DNA from: Eurosta solidaginis
Taxonomy: Eukaryota > Arthropoda > Insecta > Diptera > Tephritidae
Length of the DNA stretch: 64,000 nucleotides
Direction of reading: 5' to 3'
Assembly: GCF_040869045.1 (NCBI RefSeq)
Contig: NC_090320.1
Span: 145,722,941 to 145,786,940 of the forward strand
Shown: positions 15,531 through 27,430 of the stretch, piece by piece
How the letters are laid out: the number at the start of each line of letters is the position of its first letter
Numbering within the stretch: position 1 is the first letter of the stretch
Notes under the pieces: generated by a model
Databases searched by the model: none
Seen by the model: only the letters and a program-made list of their open reading frames with translations
Told to the model about the DNA's origin: nothing
Position numbers and translations under genes: made by a program

Positions 15531-16764
15531 TAAATGGCAACCCTACTCAAAAATATCCTTATTGTAATGCGGAGTGCAATACCTTTCGTTTGATAACCAT
15601 ATCGGCATATCTCATGCAATTTTTTTTAATTTCGAATAGGTGGCAACCCTAAATGGCAACCCTACTAAAAAATGCCCTATTCTAATGCGGAGTGAAATAC
15701 CTTTCGTTTAATACCCATATTGGCATATCTCACGCAATTTTTTTAATTTCGAATAGGTGGCAACGCTAAATGGCAACCCTACTCAAAAATGTCCCTATTG
15801 TAATTCGGAGTGAAATGCCTTTCGTTTGATACCCATATCGGCATATCCAATGAAATTTTTTTTATTTCGAATAGGTGGCAACCCTAAATGGCAACCCTAC
15901 TCAAAGATATCCTTATTGTAATGCGGAGTGCAATACCTTTTGTTTGATACCCATATCGGCATATCTCATGCATTTTTTTTAATTTCGAATAGGTGGCAAC
16001 CCCAAATGGCAACCCTACTCAAAAATGTCCCTATTGTAATGCGGAGTGAAATACCTTACGTTTAATACCCATATTGGCAAATCTCATTCAATGTTTTTTA
16101 ATTCCGAATAGGTGTCAACCCCAAATGGAAACCCTACTCAAAAATGTTCCTATTGTAATGCGGAGTGAAGTACCTTTCGTTTGATACCCATATCGGCATA
16201 TCTTTTTTTTAATTCGAATAGGTGGCAACCCTAAATGGCAACCCCACTGAAAAATATCGCTATTGTAGTGCGGATTGAAATACCTTTCGTTTGATACCCA
16301 TATTCGCATATCTCATGGAATTTTTTGAATTTCGAATAGGTGGCAACCCTAAATGGCAACCCTACTCAAAAATTTCCCTACTGTAATGCGGAGTGAAATG
16401 CCTTTCGTTTGATACCCATCTCGGCATATGTCATGCAATTTTTTTATTTTGAATTGGTGGCAAACCTAAATGGCAGCCCCACTCAAAAATGCCCTATTCT
16501 AACGCGGAGTGAAACACCTTTCGTTTGATACCCATGACGGCATATCTCATGCAATTTTTTTTAATTTACAATAGGTGGCAACCATAAATGGCAACCCTAC
16601 TCAACAATGTCCCTATTGTAATGCGGAGTGAAATACCTTTCGTTTGATACCCATCTCGGCATATGTCATGAAATTTTTTTTATTTTGAATTGGTGGCAAC
16701 CCTAAATGGCAGCCCCACTAAAAAATGACCTATTCTAACGCTGAGTGAAATAACTTTCGTTTAA

Positions 16765-18530
16765 CCCATTTACGCCCAAACAAAGACCGTTAGTATTTTT
16801 TTATATTTATTTGCAGTTTTGTCATCTTACTAATCACATTAATTAAGTTTAGTATTACAAATTTACGAAAAAGTGATAAAAGTTGACTTTTGAGGGTGTA
16901 CTTTATTTAGTACAGCGGGCACTTATGAGTGATATATTTTAAAACATTCTTTGTCAATGTATAACGTTTTTTGGCATCCTGTACATTGTCATTTTATTCG
17001 CGTATGACACAAAACATATCGGAGCTCTTTGGGAAGCTTTCCAGGGTTATTTCCGTTGTTCCTGTTTGGACCTGCTACGATACAGCCGGATGGACGAGCT
17101 TTGTTGACGTTACGGTTCTTAAGGTAGCTGCGAGCAATGTGCCTTCTGAAAGCCAATTGGTCGAACCTATTTTCGCTAGATAAAGTATGTAGACGCCAAG
17201 TGTTAGATATGCTCATATCAAGCATTTATGTAAAGATAACCCACAACCATTTTTACCACGAATACCAATGCGATTTTCACGCATTGTTCCAGTTGCTTTA
17301 TATCCAGTTTTTTTCAAGTCTCGCAGTAAATCACAATTAGTAAAAAATTGTGAAAATAAATTGTATGTTCCTCAGGTATCGAAGGCATTTTTACTAACAA
17401 CGATTTGACAACTCTATGACCTTTTGAGGTGACAGCTGTTTTCCGCAATATACATCAAAAACATAGGAGTAACCATCAGAACTGGCTGCTACCCTGTTTT
17501 TGTAACCGAATATAATTGACTTACCTCGAATTAATTGCTTAGAGGGATGGTGGCCATAATATTTTAACATTGATTCGACGATCGAAATGTTCTCATGAAA
17601 TATCCCGTTCTGAAAAAACTTTTGAATCCATAGGTCACGCAGGGGCCTAATTTTGAGCATCTTATCATTGGAAGTATATGCAAGGCTATTATCAACTAAG
17701 TGAAAGTTTCGTTTCGTGACATACCGTTCGACACAATAGAATCATCAAGATCTTCGTCGTAACTCCAATATTGGCGCTCACGTGGTAGTCTATGATAGCC
17801 AGATAGCCTTAGGATACCCAAAAATCTCCGTAGGTCATCATCGTCCAGTACGAAGTCTTGCCTATTATTTTAGGCAGTATACAGGTTAGTGTTCTGCTTG
17901 ATCAAACGGAGTACCTCCTCATCAAATATTTTTTTCAAAAATCTCTACCGACGAAAGGTTAGGTAGCTGTTCAATAACTTCGACTTTTCGCGATGAGCAA
18001 TCATTATTCATAAACTGGGAGGAGTAAGACGGCGCGCATTTTTCCATTTTGGCCGTGAGTCAGACGTATTTAAAAGTCTTCTTTTGCTACACAAGGATTC
18101 GTCATCACTATCGTTCCATTCAGAATCGTCATCGAAGTTCGCATTACGGTGCATGAACATACATATCACATGTGCCCATTGTACTAAAAAAGCGACAGTT
18201 GACAAAATGACTTCCTAAATCCTGCAAATCACAAACATTTACACGCACGGCACTAAATAAGATTAGTTTTTTCTTTTTACACTTTAAAATTATGAATATT
18301 TAAATGGTAATTCCAATATTTTAATGAAAAATCGCTAATTTTTCTTCTGACTAACTCCGATGTGAAAACTGCATGTGCAAATGTCAAAATCTGGAGTCAT
18401 CTGTTGTACCAATTTATCTATAATCTTAGGCAAAACGAAGATAATATTACAAGGTGGCTGCACATCTAAATAGTTTTGTTATAAAAGTCGTAGCAAAGTT
18501 TTAGGCATGGCTTGTATTGGTGTCGTTTAT
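16765..18530 (-). mobile_element. piggyBac-type transposon, copy 1 (right end deleted)
   Basis: The satellite is interrupted right after TTAA (16761-16764), the target of piggyBac transposases. The element opens with CCCATTTACGCCC, a terminal inverted repeat that pairs with the CCCATTTGCGCTC end read on the other strand in copies 2 and 3. Inside are minus-strand transposase remnants. The right end is abnormal: at 18530 the element stops at GTGTCGTTTAT and goes straight into satellite GGCATATCTT. About 37 bp that copies 2 and 3 have there (terminal repeat, right TTAA and a little satellite) are missing. The copy therefore cannot be excised by a normal two-ended mechanism. Confidence 0.93.
16923..18205 (-). 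pseudogene. Dead piggyBac transposase (DDE_Tnp_1_7 type), copy 1
   Basis: Minus-strand remnants read in piggyBac order. First comes an acidic N-terminal stretch (FDDDSEWNDSDDE, about 18100-18160), then RERQYWSYDEDLDD (about 17745-17785), then MLKIRPLRDLW leading to the catalytic-core block with KQLIRGKSIIFGYK (17394-17660). The NFFTNCDLLRDL block follows near 17330, then TGTMRENRIGI, then a C-terminal part with SNTWRLH and FRRHIAR. The last part is a cysteine-rich tail after an in-frame TGA (CTGCQKTLYIDKECFKIYH), ending at TAA 16923. The first catalytic Asp (family IDES) is Val (IVES) and the second (family DNFFT) is His (HNFFT). The stretch that should hold the third Asp is absent between the TMREN block and SNTWRLH. 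Frameshifts also occur. It cannot encode active transposase. Confidence 0.88.
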
Positions 18531-21500
18531 GGCATATCTTATGCAATTTTTTTTAATTTCGAATAGGTGGCAATCCTAAAGAGCAACCCTACTCAAAAAC
18601 TTCCCTATTGTAATGCGGAGTGGAATACCTTTCGTTTGATACCCATATCGGCATATCTCATTAATTTTTTTTTAAATTGGAATAGGTGGCAACCCTAAAT
18701 GGCAAACCTACTCAAAAATATCGCTATTGTAATGCGGATTGAAATACCTTTCGTTTGATATCCATATTCGCATATCTCATGGAATTTTTTGAATTTCGAA
18801 TAGGTGGCAACCCTAAATGGCAACCCTACTCAAAAATATCGCTATTGTAATGCGGAGTGAAAACCCTTTCGTTTGATACCCATATCGGCATATCTCATGC
18901 AATTTTTTGAATTTCGAGTATATGGCAACCATAAATGGCAACCCTACTCAAAAATGTCCCTACTGTAATGCGGAGTGAAATACCTTTCGTTTGATACCCA
19001 TATCGGCATATCATGCAATTTGTTTTAATTTCGAATAGGTGGCAACGCTAAGTGGAACCCCTACTCAAAAATGTCCCTATTGTAATGCGGAGTGAAGTAC
19101 CTTTCGTTTGATACCCATATCGGCATATCTCATGAATTTTTTGTTAATTTCGAATAGGTGGCAACCCTAAATGGCAACCCTACTCAAAAATGTCCCTATA
19201 GTAATGCGGAGTGAAACACTTTTCATTTGATACCCATATCGGCATGTCTCAAGCAATTTTTTTTAATTTCGAATAGGTGGCAACCCTAAATGGCAACCCT
19301 ACTCAAAAATGCCCTATTCTAATGCGGAGTGAAATACTCTTCGTTTAATACCCATATTGGCATATCTCATGCAATTTGTTTTAATTTCGAATAGGTGGCA
19401 ACGCTAAGTGGAACCCCTACTCAAAAATGTCCCTATTGTAATGCGGAGTGAAGTACCTTTCGTTTGATACCCATATCGGCATATCTCATGAATTTTTTTT
19501 AAATTCGAATAGGTGGCAACCCTAAATGGCAACCCCACTCAAAAATATCGCTATTCTAATGCGGAGTGAAATACTCTTCGTTTAATACCCATATTGGCAT
19601 ATCTCATGCAATTTTTTTTAATTTCGAATAGTTGTCAACCCTAAATGGAAACCCCACAAAAAATTTCGCTATTGTAATGCGGAGTGAAATACCTTTCGTT
19701 TGATACCCATATCGGCATATCTTATGAATTTTTTTTAATGTCGAATAGGTGGCAACCCCAAATGGCAACCGCACTTAAAAATGTCCCTATTGTATTGCGG
19801 AGTGAATCGCCTTTCGTACGATACCAATGACAGCATATCTCATGCAATTTTTTTTAAATTTAGAATAGGTGGCAACCCTAAATGGCAACCCTACTCAAAA
19901 ATGTCCCTATTGTAATGCGGAGTGAAATACCTTTCGTTTGATACCCATCTCGGCATATCTCATGCAATTTTTTTATTTCGAATAGGTGGCAACCCTAAAT
20001 GGCAACCCTACTCAAAAATGCCATATTCTAGGGCGGAGTGAAATACCATTCGTTTAATACCCATATTGGCATATTTTATGCATTTTTTTAATTTCGAATA
20101 GGTGGCAACCCTAAGTAGCAACCCTACTCAAAGATGTCCCTGTTGAAATGCGTAGTGAAATACCTTTCGTTTGATACCCATATTGGCATATCTCATGCAA
20201 TTTTTTTTATTTCGAATAGGTGGCAACACTAGGTGGCAACCCTACTCAAAAATGCTCTATTCTAACGCGGAGTGAAATACCTTTCGTTTGATACCCATAT
20301 TGGCGTATCTCATGCAATTTTTTTTTAATTTCGAATAGGTGGTAACCCTAAATAGCAACCCTACTCAAAAATGTCCCTATTGTAATGCGGAGTGAAATAC
20401 CTTTCGTTTGATACCCATATCGGCATATCTTATGAATTTTTTTTAATGTCGAATAGGTGGCAACCCTAAATGGCAACCGTGCTCAAAAATGTCCATATTG
20501 TAATGCGGAGTGAAACGCCTTTCGTTTGATACCCATGACGGCATATCTCATCCAATTTTTTTTTAATTTAGAATAGGTTACAACCCTAAATGGCAACCCT
20601 ACTCAAAAATGTCCCTATTGTAATGCGGAGTGAAATACCTTTCGTTTGATACCCATCTAGGCATATCTCATGCAATTTTTTTATTTCGAATAGGTGGCAA
20701 CCCTAAATGGCAACCCTACTCAAAAATGCCATATTCTAGCGGGGAGTGAAGTACCTTTCGTTTAATACCCATATTGGCATATTTTATGCATTTTTTAATT
20801 CCGAATAGGTGGCAACCCCAAGTAGCAACCCTACTCAAAGATGTCCCTATTGAAATGCGGAGTGAAATACCTTTCGTTTGATACCCATATTGACATATCT
20901 CATGCAATTTTTTTAATTTTGAATAGGTGGCAACCCTAAATAGCAGCCCTACTCAAAAATGTTCCTATTGTAATGCGGAGTGAAACACCTTTCGTATGAT
21001 ACCCATATCGGCATATCTCGTGCGATTTTTTTAAATTTCGAATAGGTGGCAACCCTAAATAGCAACCCTACTCAAAAACGTCCCTATTGTAATGCGGAGT
21101 GAAATACCTTTCGTTTGATACCCATGTTGGCATATCTCATGCAATTTTTTTCAATTTTGAATATAAACGAAATACCTTTCGTTTGATACCCATCTCGGCA
21201 TATCTCATGCAATTTCTTCATTTTGCAACCCCAAGTAGCAACCCTACTCAAAGATGTCCCTATTGAAATGCGGAGTGAAATACCTTTCGTTTGATACCCA
21301 TATTGACATATCTCATGCAATTTTTTTAATTTTGAATAGGAGGCAACCCTAAATAGCAGCCCTACCCAAAAATGTTCCCATTGTAATGCGGAGTGAAACA
21401 CCTTTCGTATGATACCCATATCGGCATATCTCGTGCGATTTTTTTAAATTTCGAATAGGTGGCAACCCTAAATAGCAACCCTGCTTAAAAATGTCCCTAC

Positions 21501-24500
21501 TGTAATGTGGAGTGAAATACCTTTCGTTTGATACCCATATCGGCATATCTCATGAATTTTTTGTTAATTTCGAATAGGTGGCAATCCTAAATGGCAGCCC
21601 TACTCAAAAATGTCCCTATTGAAATGCGGAGGGAAATACCTTTCGTTTGATACCCATCTCGGCATATCTCATGCAATTTCTTCATTTTGCAACCCAAAAT
21701 GGCAACCCACTCAAAAATGACCCTATTGAAATGCGTAGTGAAATACCTTTCGTTTGATGCCCATATTGGCATATCTTATGCAATTTTTTTAAAATTTCGA
21801 ATAGGTGGCAACCCTAAATAGCAGCCCTACTCAAAAATGTTCCTATTGTAATGCGGAGTGAAACACCTTTCGTATGATACCCATATCGGCATATCTCGTG
21901 CGATTTTTTTAAATTTCGAATAGGTGGCAACCCTAAATAGCAACCCTACTCAAAAATGTCCCTATTGTAATGCGGAGTGAAATACCTTTCGTTTGATACC
22001 CAAGTTGGCATATCTCATGCAATTTTTTTCAATTTTGAATAGGTGGCAGCCCTAAATGGCAACCCTGCTTAAAAATGTCCCTACTGTAATGCGGAGTGAA
22101 ATACCTTTCGTTTGATACCCCTATCGGCATATCTCATGCTTTTTTTTAATTTCCAAAAGGTGGCAACCCTAATTGGAAACCCTACTCAAAAATGTCCCTA
22201 TAGTAACGCGGAGTGAAACACTTTTCGTTTGATACCCATATCGGCATATCTCATGAATTTTTTTTTAATTTCGAATAGGTGACAACCCTAAATGGCAGCC
22301 CTACTCAAAAATTTTCCTATTGTAATTCGGAGGGAAATACCTTTCGTTTGATACCCATCTCGGCATATCTCATGCAATTTCTTCATTTTGCAACCCCAAG
22401 TGGCAACCCTACTCAAAGATGTCCCTATTGAAATGCGGAGTGAAATACCTTTCGTTTGATACCCATATTGACATATCTCATGCAATTTTTTTAATTTTGA
22501 ATAGGTGGCAACCCCATATGGAAACCCTGCTTAAAAATGTCCCTACTGTAATGTGGAGTGAAATACCGTTCGTTTGATACCAATATCGGCATATCTCATG
22601 AATTTTTTGTTAATTTCCAATAGGTGACAACTCTAAAAGGCAGCCCTATTCGAAAATGTCCCTATTGTAATGCGGAGTGAAATGCTTTTAGTTTGGTAAC
22701 CATATCGGCATATCTCGTGCAATTTTTTTTATTTCGAATATCTGGCAACCCTAAATGGCAACCCTACTCAAAAATATCCCTATTGTAATGCGGAGTGAAA
22801 TACTTTTCGTTTGATACTCATATCGGCATATCTCATGCAATTTTTTTTAATTTCCAATAGGTGGCAACTCTAAAAGGCAGCCCTACTCGAAAATGTCCCT
22901 ATTATAATGCGGAGTGAAATACCTTTTGTTTGATACCCATATCGGCATATCTCATGCAATTTTATTTTTAATTTCCAATAGGTGACGACTCTAAAAGGCA
23001 GCCTACTCGAAAATGTTCCTATTGTAATGCGGAGTGAAATACCTTTCCTTTGATACACATATCGGCATATCTCATGCATTTTTTTAATTTCCAAAAGATG
23101 GCAACCCTAAATGGAAACCCTACTCAAAAATTTGCCTATTGTAATACAGAGTGAAATGCCTTTCGTTTGATACCCATCTCGGCATATCTCATGCAATTTT
23201 TTTAATTTCGAAGAGGTGGCAAACGCTAAATGGCAACCCTACTCAAAAATGTCCCTATTGTAATTCGGAGTGAAATACCTTTCGTTTGATACCCATATCG
23301 GCATATCCAATGCAATTTTTTTATTTCGAATAGGTGGCAACCCTAAATGGCAACCCTACTCAAAAATGTCCTTATTGTAATGCGGAGTGAAATAGCTTTC
23401 GTTTGATAACCATATCGGCATATCTCATGCAATTTTTTTTAACTTCGAATAGGTGGCAACCCTAAATGGCAACCCTACTCAAAAATGTCCTTATTGTAAT
23501 GCGGAGTGAAATAGATTTCGTTTGATAACCATATCGGCATATCTCATTCAATTTTTTTTAATTTCGAATAGGTGGCAACCCTAAATGGCAACCCTACTAA
23601 AAAATACCCTATTCTAATGCGGAGTGAAATACCTTTCGTTTAATACCCATATTGGCATATCTAACGCAATTTTTTTAATTTCGAATATGTGGCAACCTTA
23701 AATAGCAACCCTACTCAAAAATGTCCCTATTCTATTCTATTGTAATGCAGAGTGAAACAGCTTTCGTTTGATACCCATGACGGCATATCTCATGCATTTT
23801 TTTTAATTTACAATAGGTGGCAACCATAAATGGCAACCCTACTCAAAAATGTCCCTATTGTAATGCGGAGTGAAATACCTTTCGTTTGATACCCATCTCG
23901 GCATATCTCATGCAATTTTTTTATTTCGAATTGGTGGCAACCCTAAATGACAGCCCCACTCAAAAATGCCCTATTCTAACGCGGAGTGAAATACCTTTCG
24001 TTTAATACCCATATTGGCATATCTCATGCAATTTTTTGAATTTCGAATAGGTGGCAACCCTAAATGGCAACCCTACTCAAAAATGTCCCTACTGTAATGC
24101 GGAGTGAAATACCTTTCGTTTGATACCCATATCGGCATATCTCATGGAATTTTTTGAATTTCGAATAGGTGGCAACCCTAAATGGCAACCCTACTCAAAA
24201 ATGTCCCTACTGTAATGCGGAGTGAAATACCTTTCGTTTGATACCCATATCGACATATCTCATGCAATTTTTTGAATTTCGAATAGGTGGCAACCCTAAA
24301 TGGCAACCCTACTCAAAAATTTCCCTACTGTAATGCGGAGTGAAATACCTTTTTTTGATACCCATATCGACATATCTCATGCAATTTTTTGAATTTCGAA
24401 TAGGTGGCAACCCTAAATTGCAACCCTACTCAAAAATGTCCCTACTGTAATGCGGAGTGAAATACCTTTCGTTTGATACCCATATCGGCATATCTCATGC

Positions 24501-25777
24501 ATTTTTTTTTAATTTCGAATAGGTGGCAACCCCAAATGGCAACCCTACTCAAAAATGTCCCTACTGTAATGCGGAGTGAAATACCTTTCGTTTGATACCC
24601 ATATCGGCATATCTCATGCATTTTTTTTTAATTTCGAATAGGTGGCAACCCCAAATGGCAACCCTATTCAAAAATGTCCCTATTGTAATGCGGAGTGATA
24701 TACCTTACGTTTAATACCCATATTGTCAAATCTCATTCAATGTTTTTTAATTCCGAATAGGTGTCAACCCCAAATGGAAACCCTACTCAAAAATGTTCCT
24801 ATTGTAATGCGGAGTGAAGTACCTTTCGTTTGATACCCATATCGGCATATCTCATGAATTTTTTTTTAATTCGAATAGGTGGCAACCATAAATGGCAACC
24901 CTACTCAAAAATATTGCTATTGTAATGCGGATTGAAATACCTTTCGTTTGATACCCATATTCGCATATCTCATGGAATTTTTTGAATTTCGAATAGGTGG
25001 CAACCCTAAATGGCAACCCTACTCAAAAATGTCCCTACTGTAATGCGGAGTGAAATACCTTTCGTTTGATACCCATATCGACATATCTCATGCAATTTTT
25101 TGAATTTCGAATAGGTGGCAACCCTAAATGGCAACCCTACTCAAAAATGTCCCTACTGTAATGCGGAGTGAAATACCTTTCGTTTGATACCCATATCGGC
25201 ATATCTCATGCATTTTTTTTTAATTTCGAATAGGTGGCAACCCCAAATGGCAACCCTACTCAAAAATGTCCCTATTGTAATGCGGAGTGATATACCTTAC
25301 GTTTAATACCCATATTGTCAAATCTCATTCAATGTTTTTTAATTCCGAATAGGTGTCAACCCTAAACGGCAACCCTACTCAAAAATGTCCCTACTGTAAT
25401 GCGGAGTGAAATACCTTTCGTTTGATACCCATCTCGGCATATGTCATGCAATTTTTTTATTGTGAATTGGTGGCAAACCTAAATGGCAGCCCCACTCAAA
25501 AATGCCCTATTCTAACGCGGAGTGAAACACCTTTCGTTTGATACCCATGACGGCATATCTCATGCAATTTTTTTTAATTTACAATAGGTGGCAACCATAA
25601 ATGGCAACCCTACTCAAAAATGTCCCTATTGTAATGCGGAGTGAAATACCTTTCGTTTGATACGCATCTCGGCATATGTCATGCAATTTTTTTTATTTTG
25701 AATTGGTGGCAACCCTAAATGGCAGCCCCACTAAAAAATGACCTATTCTAACGCGGAGTGAAATACCTTTCGTTTAG
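18531..25777 (+). repeat. 118-bp satellite array, block 2 (forward)
   Basis: Forward monomers resume directly after the truncated piggyBac copy. The first monomers (GGCAATCCTAAAGAGCAACC, then CATTAATT followed by TTGGAATAGG) are the same variants that follow copies 2 and 3. Around 24040-24480 is a homogenised run with exact 118-bp spacing: ACTGTAATGC occurs at 24091, 24209 and 24327, then at 24444. The block ends with the monomer type AATTGGTGGCAACC / CAGCCCCACTAAAA that precedes every piggyBac copy. No gene is seen. Confidence 0.96.
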
Positions 25778-27430
25778 CCCATTTACGCCCAAACAAAGAC
25801 CGTTAGTATTTTTTTATATTTATTTGCAGTTTTGTAATCTTAGAAATCACAATAATTAAGTTTAGTATTACAAATTTACGAAAAAGTGATAAAAGTTGAC
25901 TTAGTACAGCGGGCACTTATGAGTGATATATTTTAAAACATTCTTTGTCAATGTATAACGTTTTTTGGCATCCTGTACATTGTCATTTTATTCGCGTATG
26001 ACACAAAACATATCGGAGCTGTTTGGGAAGCTTTCCAGGGTTATTTCCGTTGTTCCTGTTTGGACCTGCTACGATACAGCCGGATGGACGAGCTTTGTTG
26101 ACGTTACGGTTCTTAAGGTAGCTCCGAGCAATGTGCCTTCTGAAAGCCAATTGGTCGAACCTATTTTCGCTAGATAAAGTATGTAGACGCCAAGTGTTAG
26201 ATATGCTCATATCAAGCATTTATGTGAAGATAACCCACAACCATTTTTACCACGAATACCAATGCGATTTTCACGCATTGTTCCAGTTGCTTTATATCCA
26301 ATTTTTTTCAAGTCTCGCAGTAAATCACAATTAGTAAAAAATTGTGAAAATAAATTGTATGTTCCTCAGGTATCGAAGGCATTTTTAGTAACAACGATTT
26401 GACAACTCTATGACCTTTTGAGGTGACAGCTTTTTTTCCGCAATATACATCAAAAACATAGGAGTAACCATCAGAACTGGCTGCTACCCTGTTTTTGTAA
26501 CCGAATCAAATTGTCTTACCTCGAATGAATTGCTTAGAGGGATGGTGGCCATAATATTTTATCATTGTTTCGACGATCGAAATGTTCTCATGAAATATCC
26601 CGTTCTGAAAAAACTTTTGAATCCATAGGTCACGCAGGGGTCTAATTTTGAGCATCTTATCATTGGAAGTATATGCAAGGCTATTATCAACTAAGTGAAA
26701 GTTTCGTTTCGTGACATACCGTTCGACACAATAGAATCATCAAGATCTTCGTTATAACTCCAATATTGGCGCTCACGTGGTAGTCTATGATAGCCAGATA
26801 GCATTAGGATATCCAAAAATCTCTACCGACGAAAGGTTAGGTAGCTGTTCAATAACTTCGACTTTTCGCGATGATCAATCATTATTCATAAACTGGGAGG
26901 AGTAAGACGGCGTGCATTTTTCCATTTTGGCCGTGAGTCAGACGTATTTAAACGTCTTCTTTTGCTACACAAGGGTTCGTCATCACTATCGTTCCATTCA
27001 GAATCGTCATCGAAGTTCGCATTACGGTGCATGAACATACATATCACATGTGCCCATTGTACTGAAAAAGCGACAGTTGACAAAATGACTTCCTAAATCC
27101 TGCAAATCACAAACATTTACACGCACGGCACTAAATAAGATTAGCTTTGTCTTTTTACACTTTAAAATTATGAATATTTAAATGGTAATTCCAATATTTT
27201 AATGAAAAATCGCTAATTTTTCTTCTGACTAACTCCGATGTGAAAACTGCATGTGCAAATGTCAAAATCTGGAGCATCTGTTATACCAATTTATCTATAA
27301 TCTTAGGCAAAACGAAGATAATATTACAAGGTGGCTGCACATCTAAATAGTTTTGTTATAAAAGTCGTAGCAAAGTTTTAGGCATGGCTTGTATTGGTGT
27401 CGTTTATATAGTACAGAGAGCGCAAATGGG
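25778..27430 (-). mobile_element. piggyBac-type transposon, copy 2 (both ends present)
   Basis: Bounded by TTAG (25774-25777, a TTAA with one change) and TTAA (27431-27434). It begins CCCATTTACGCCC and ends GAGCGCAAATGGG, terminal inverted repeats that agree at 11 of 13 positions. At 1653 bp it is the shortest of the three. It lacks 117 bp present in copy 1 between two 10-bp CAAAAATCTC repeats (17819-17828 and 17936-17945), leaving a single CAAAAATCTC at about 26815. It also lacks about 21 bp near 25900. Confidence 0.95.
25917..27083 (-). pseudogene. Dead piggyBac transposase, copy 2
   Basis: The same remnants as copy 1 occur on the minus strand: acidic N-terminal stretch, the catalytic-core block near 26500-26660, the NFFTN block near 26330, the FRRHIAR block (25983-26219) and the cysteine-rich tail after an in-frame TGA. 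The first catalytic Asp is again Val (ISIVETM) and the second again His. Extra damage in this copy includes the 117-bp deletion that removes part of the N-terminal half and an extra T in the T-run that shifts frame after YCGK. It is non-functional. Confidence 0.87.

Larger units (their letters stand above)
1..16764 (+). repeat. 118-bp satellite array, block 1 (forward)
   Basis: Tandem head-to-tail monomers of about 116-120 bp run from the first base of the window. Each carries, in order, a doubled GGCAACCCTA motif 13 bp apart, a CTATTGTAATGCGGAG core, CCTTTCGTTTGATACCC, CATATCGGCATATCTC, a run of 6-9 T and AATTTCGAATA. The length variation comes mainly from the T-run. Several monomer classes alternate: one with GTCCCTATTGTAA and CGTTTGATAC, one with GCCCTATTCTAA and CGTTTAATAC, one with TATCGCTATTG and GCGGATTG. 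This gives higher-order periodicity. No gene is seen. Open frames on the minus strand are a by-product of monomers that happen to be 117 bp (39 codons) and lack stops. The array continues beyond the left edge. Confidence 0.97.

Noticed and set aside
16971..17340. Plus-strand ORFs inside the piggyBac copies (also at 25965-26334 and 33979-34348)
   Set aside because: They are antisense shadows of the transposase C-terminal region, conserved only because the three copies are duplicates.
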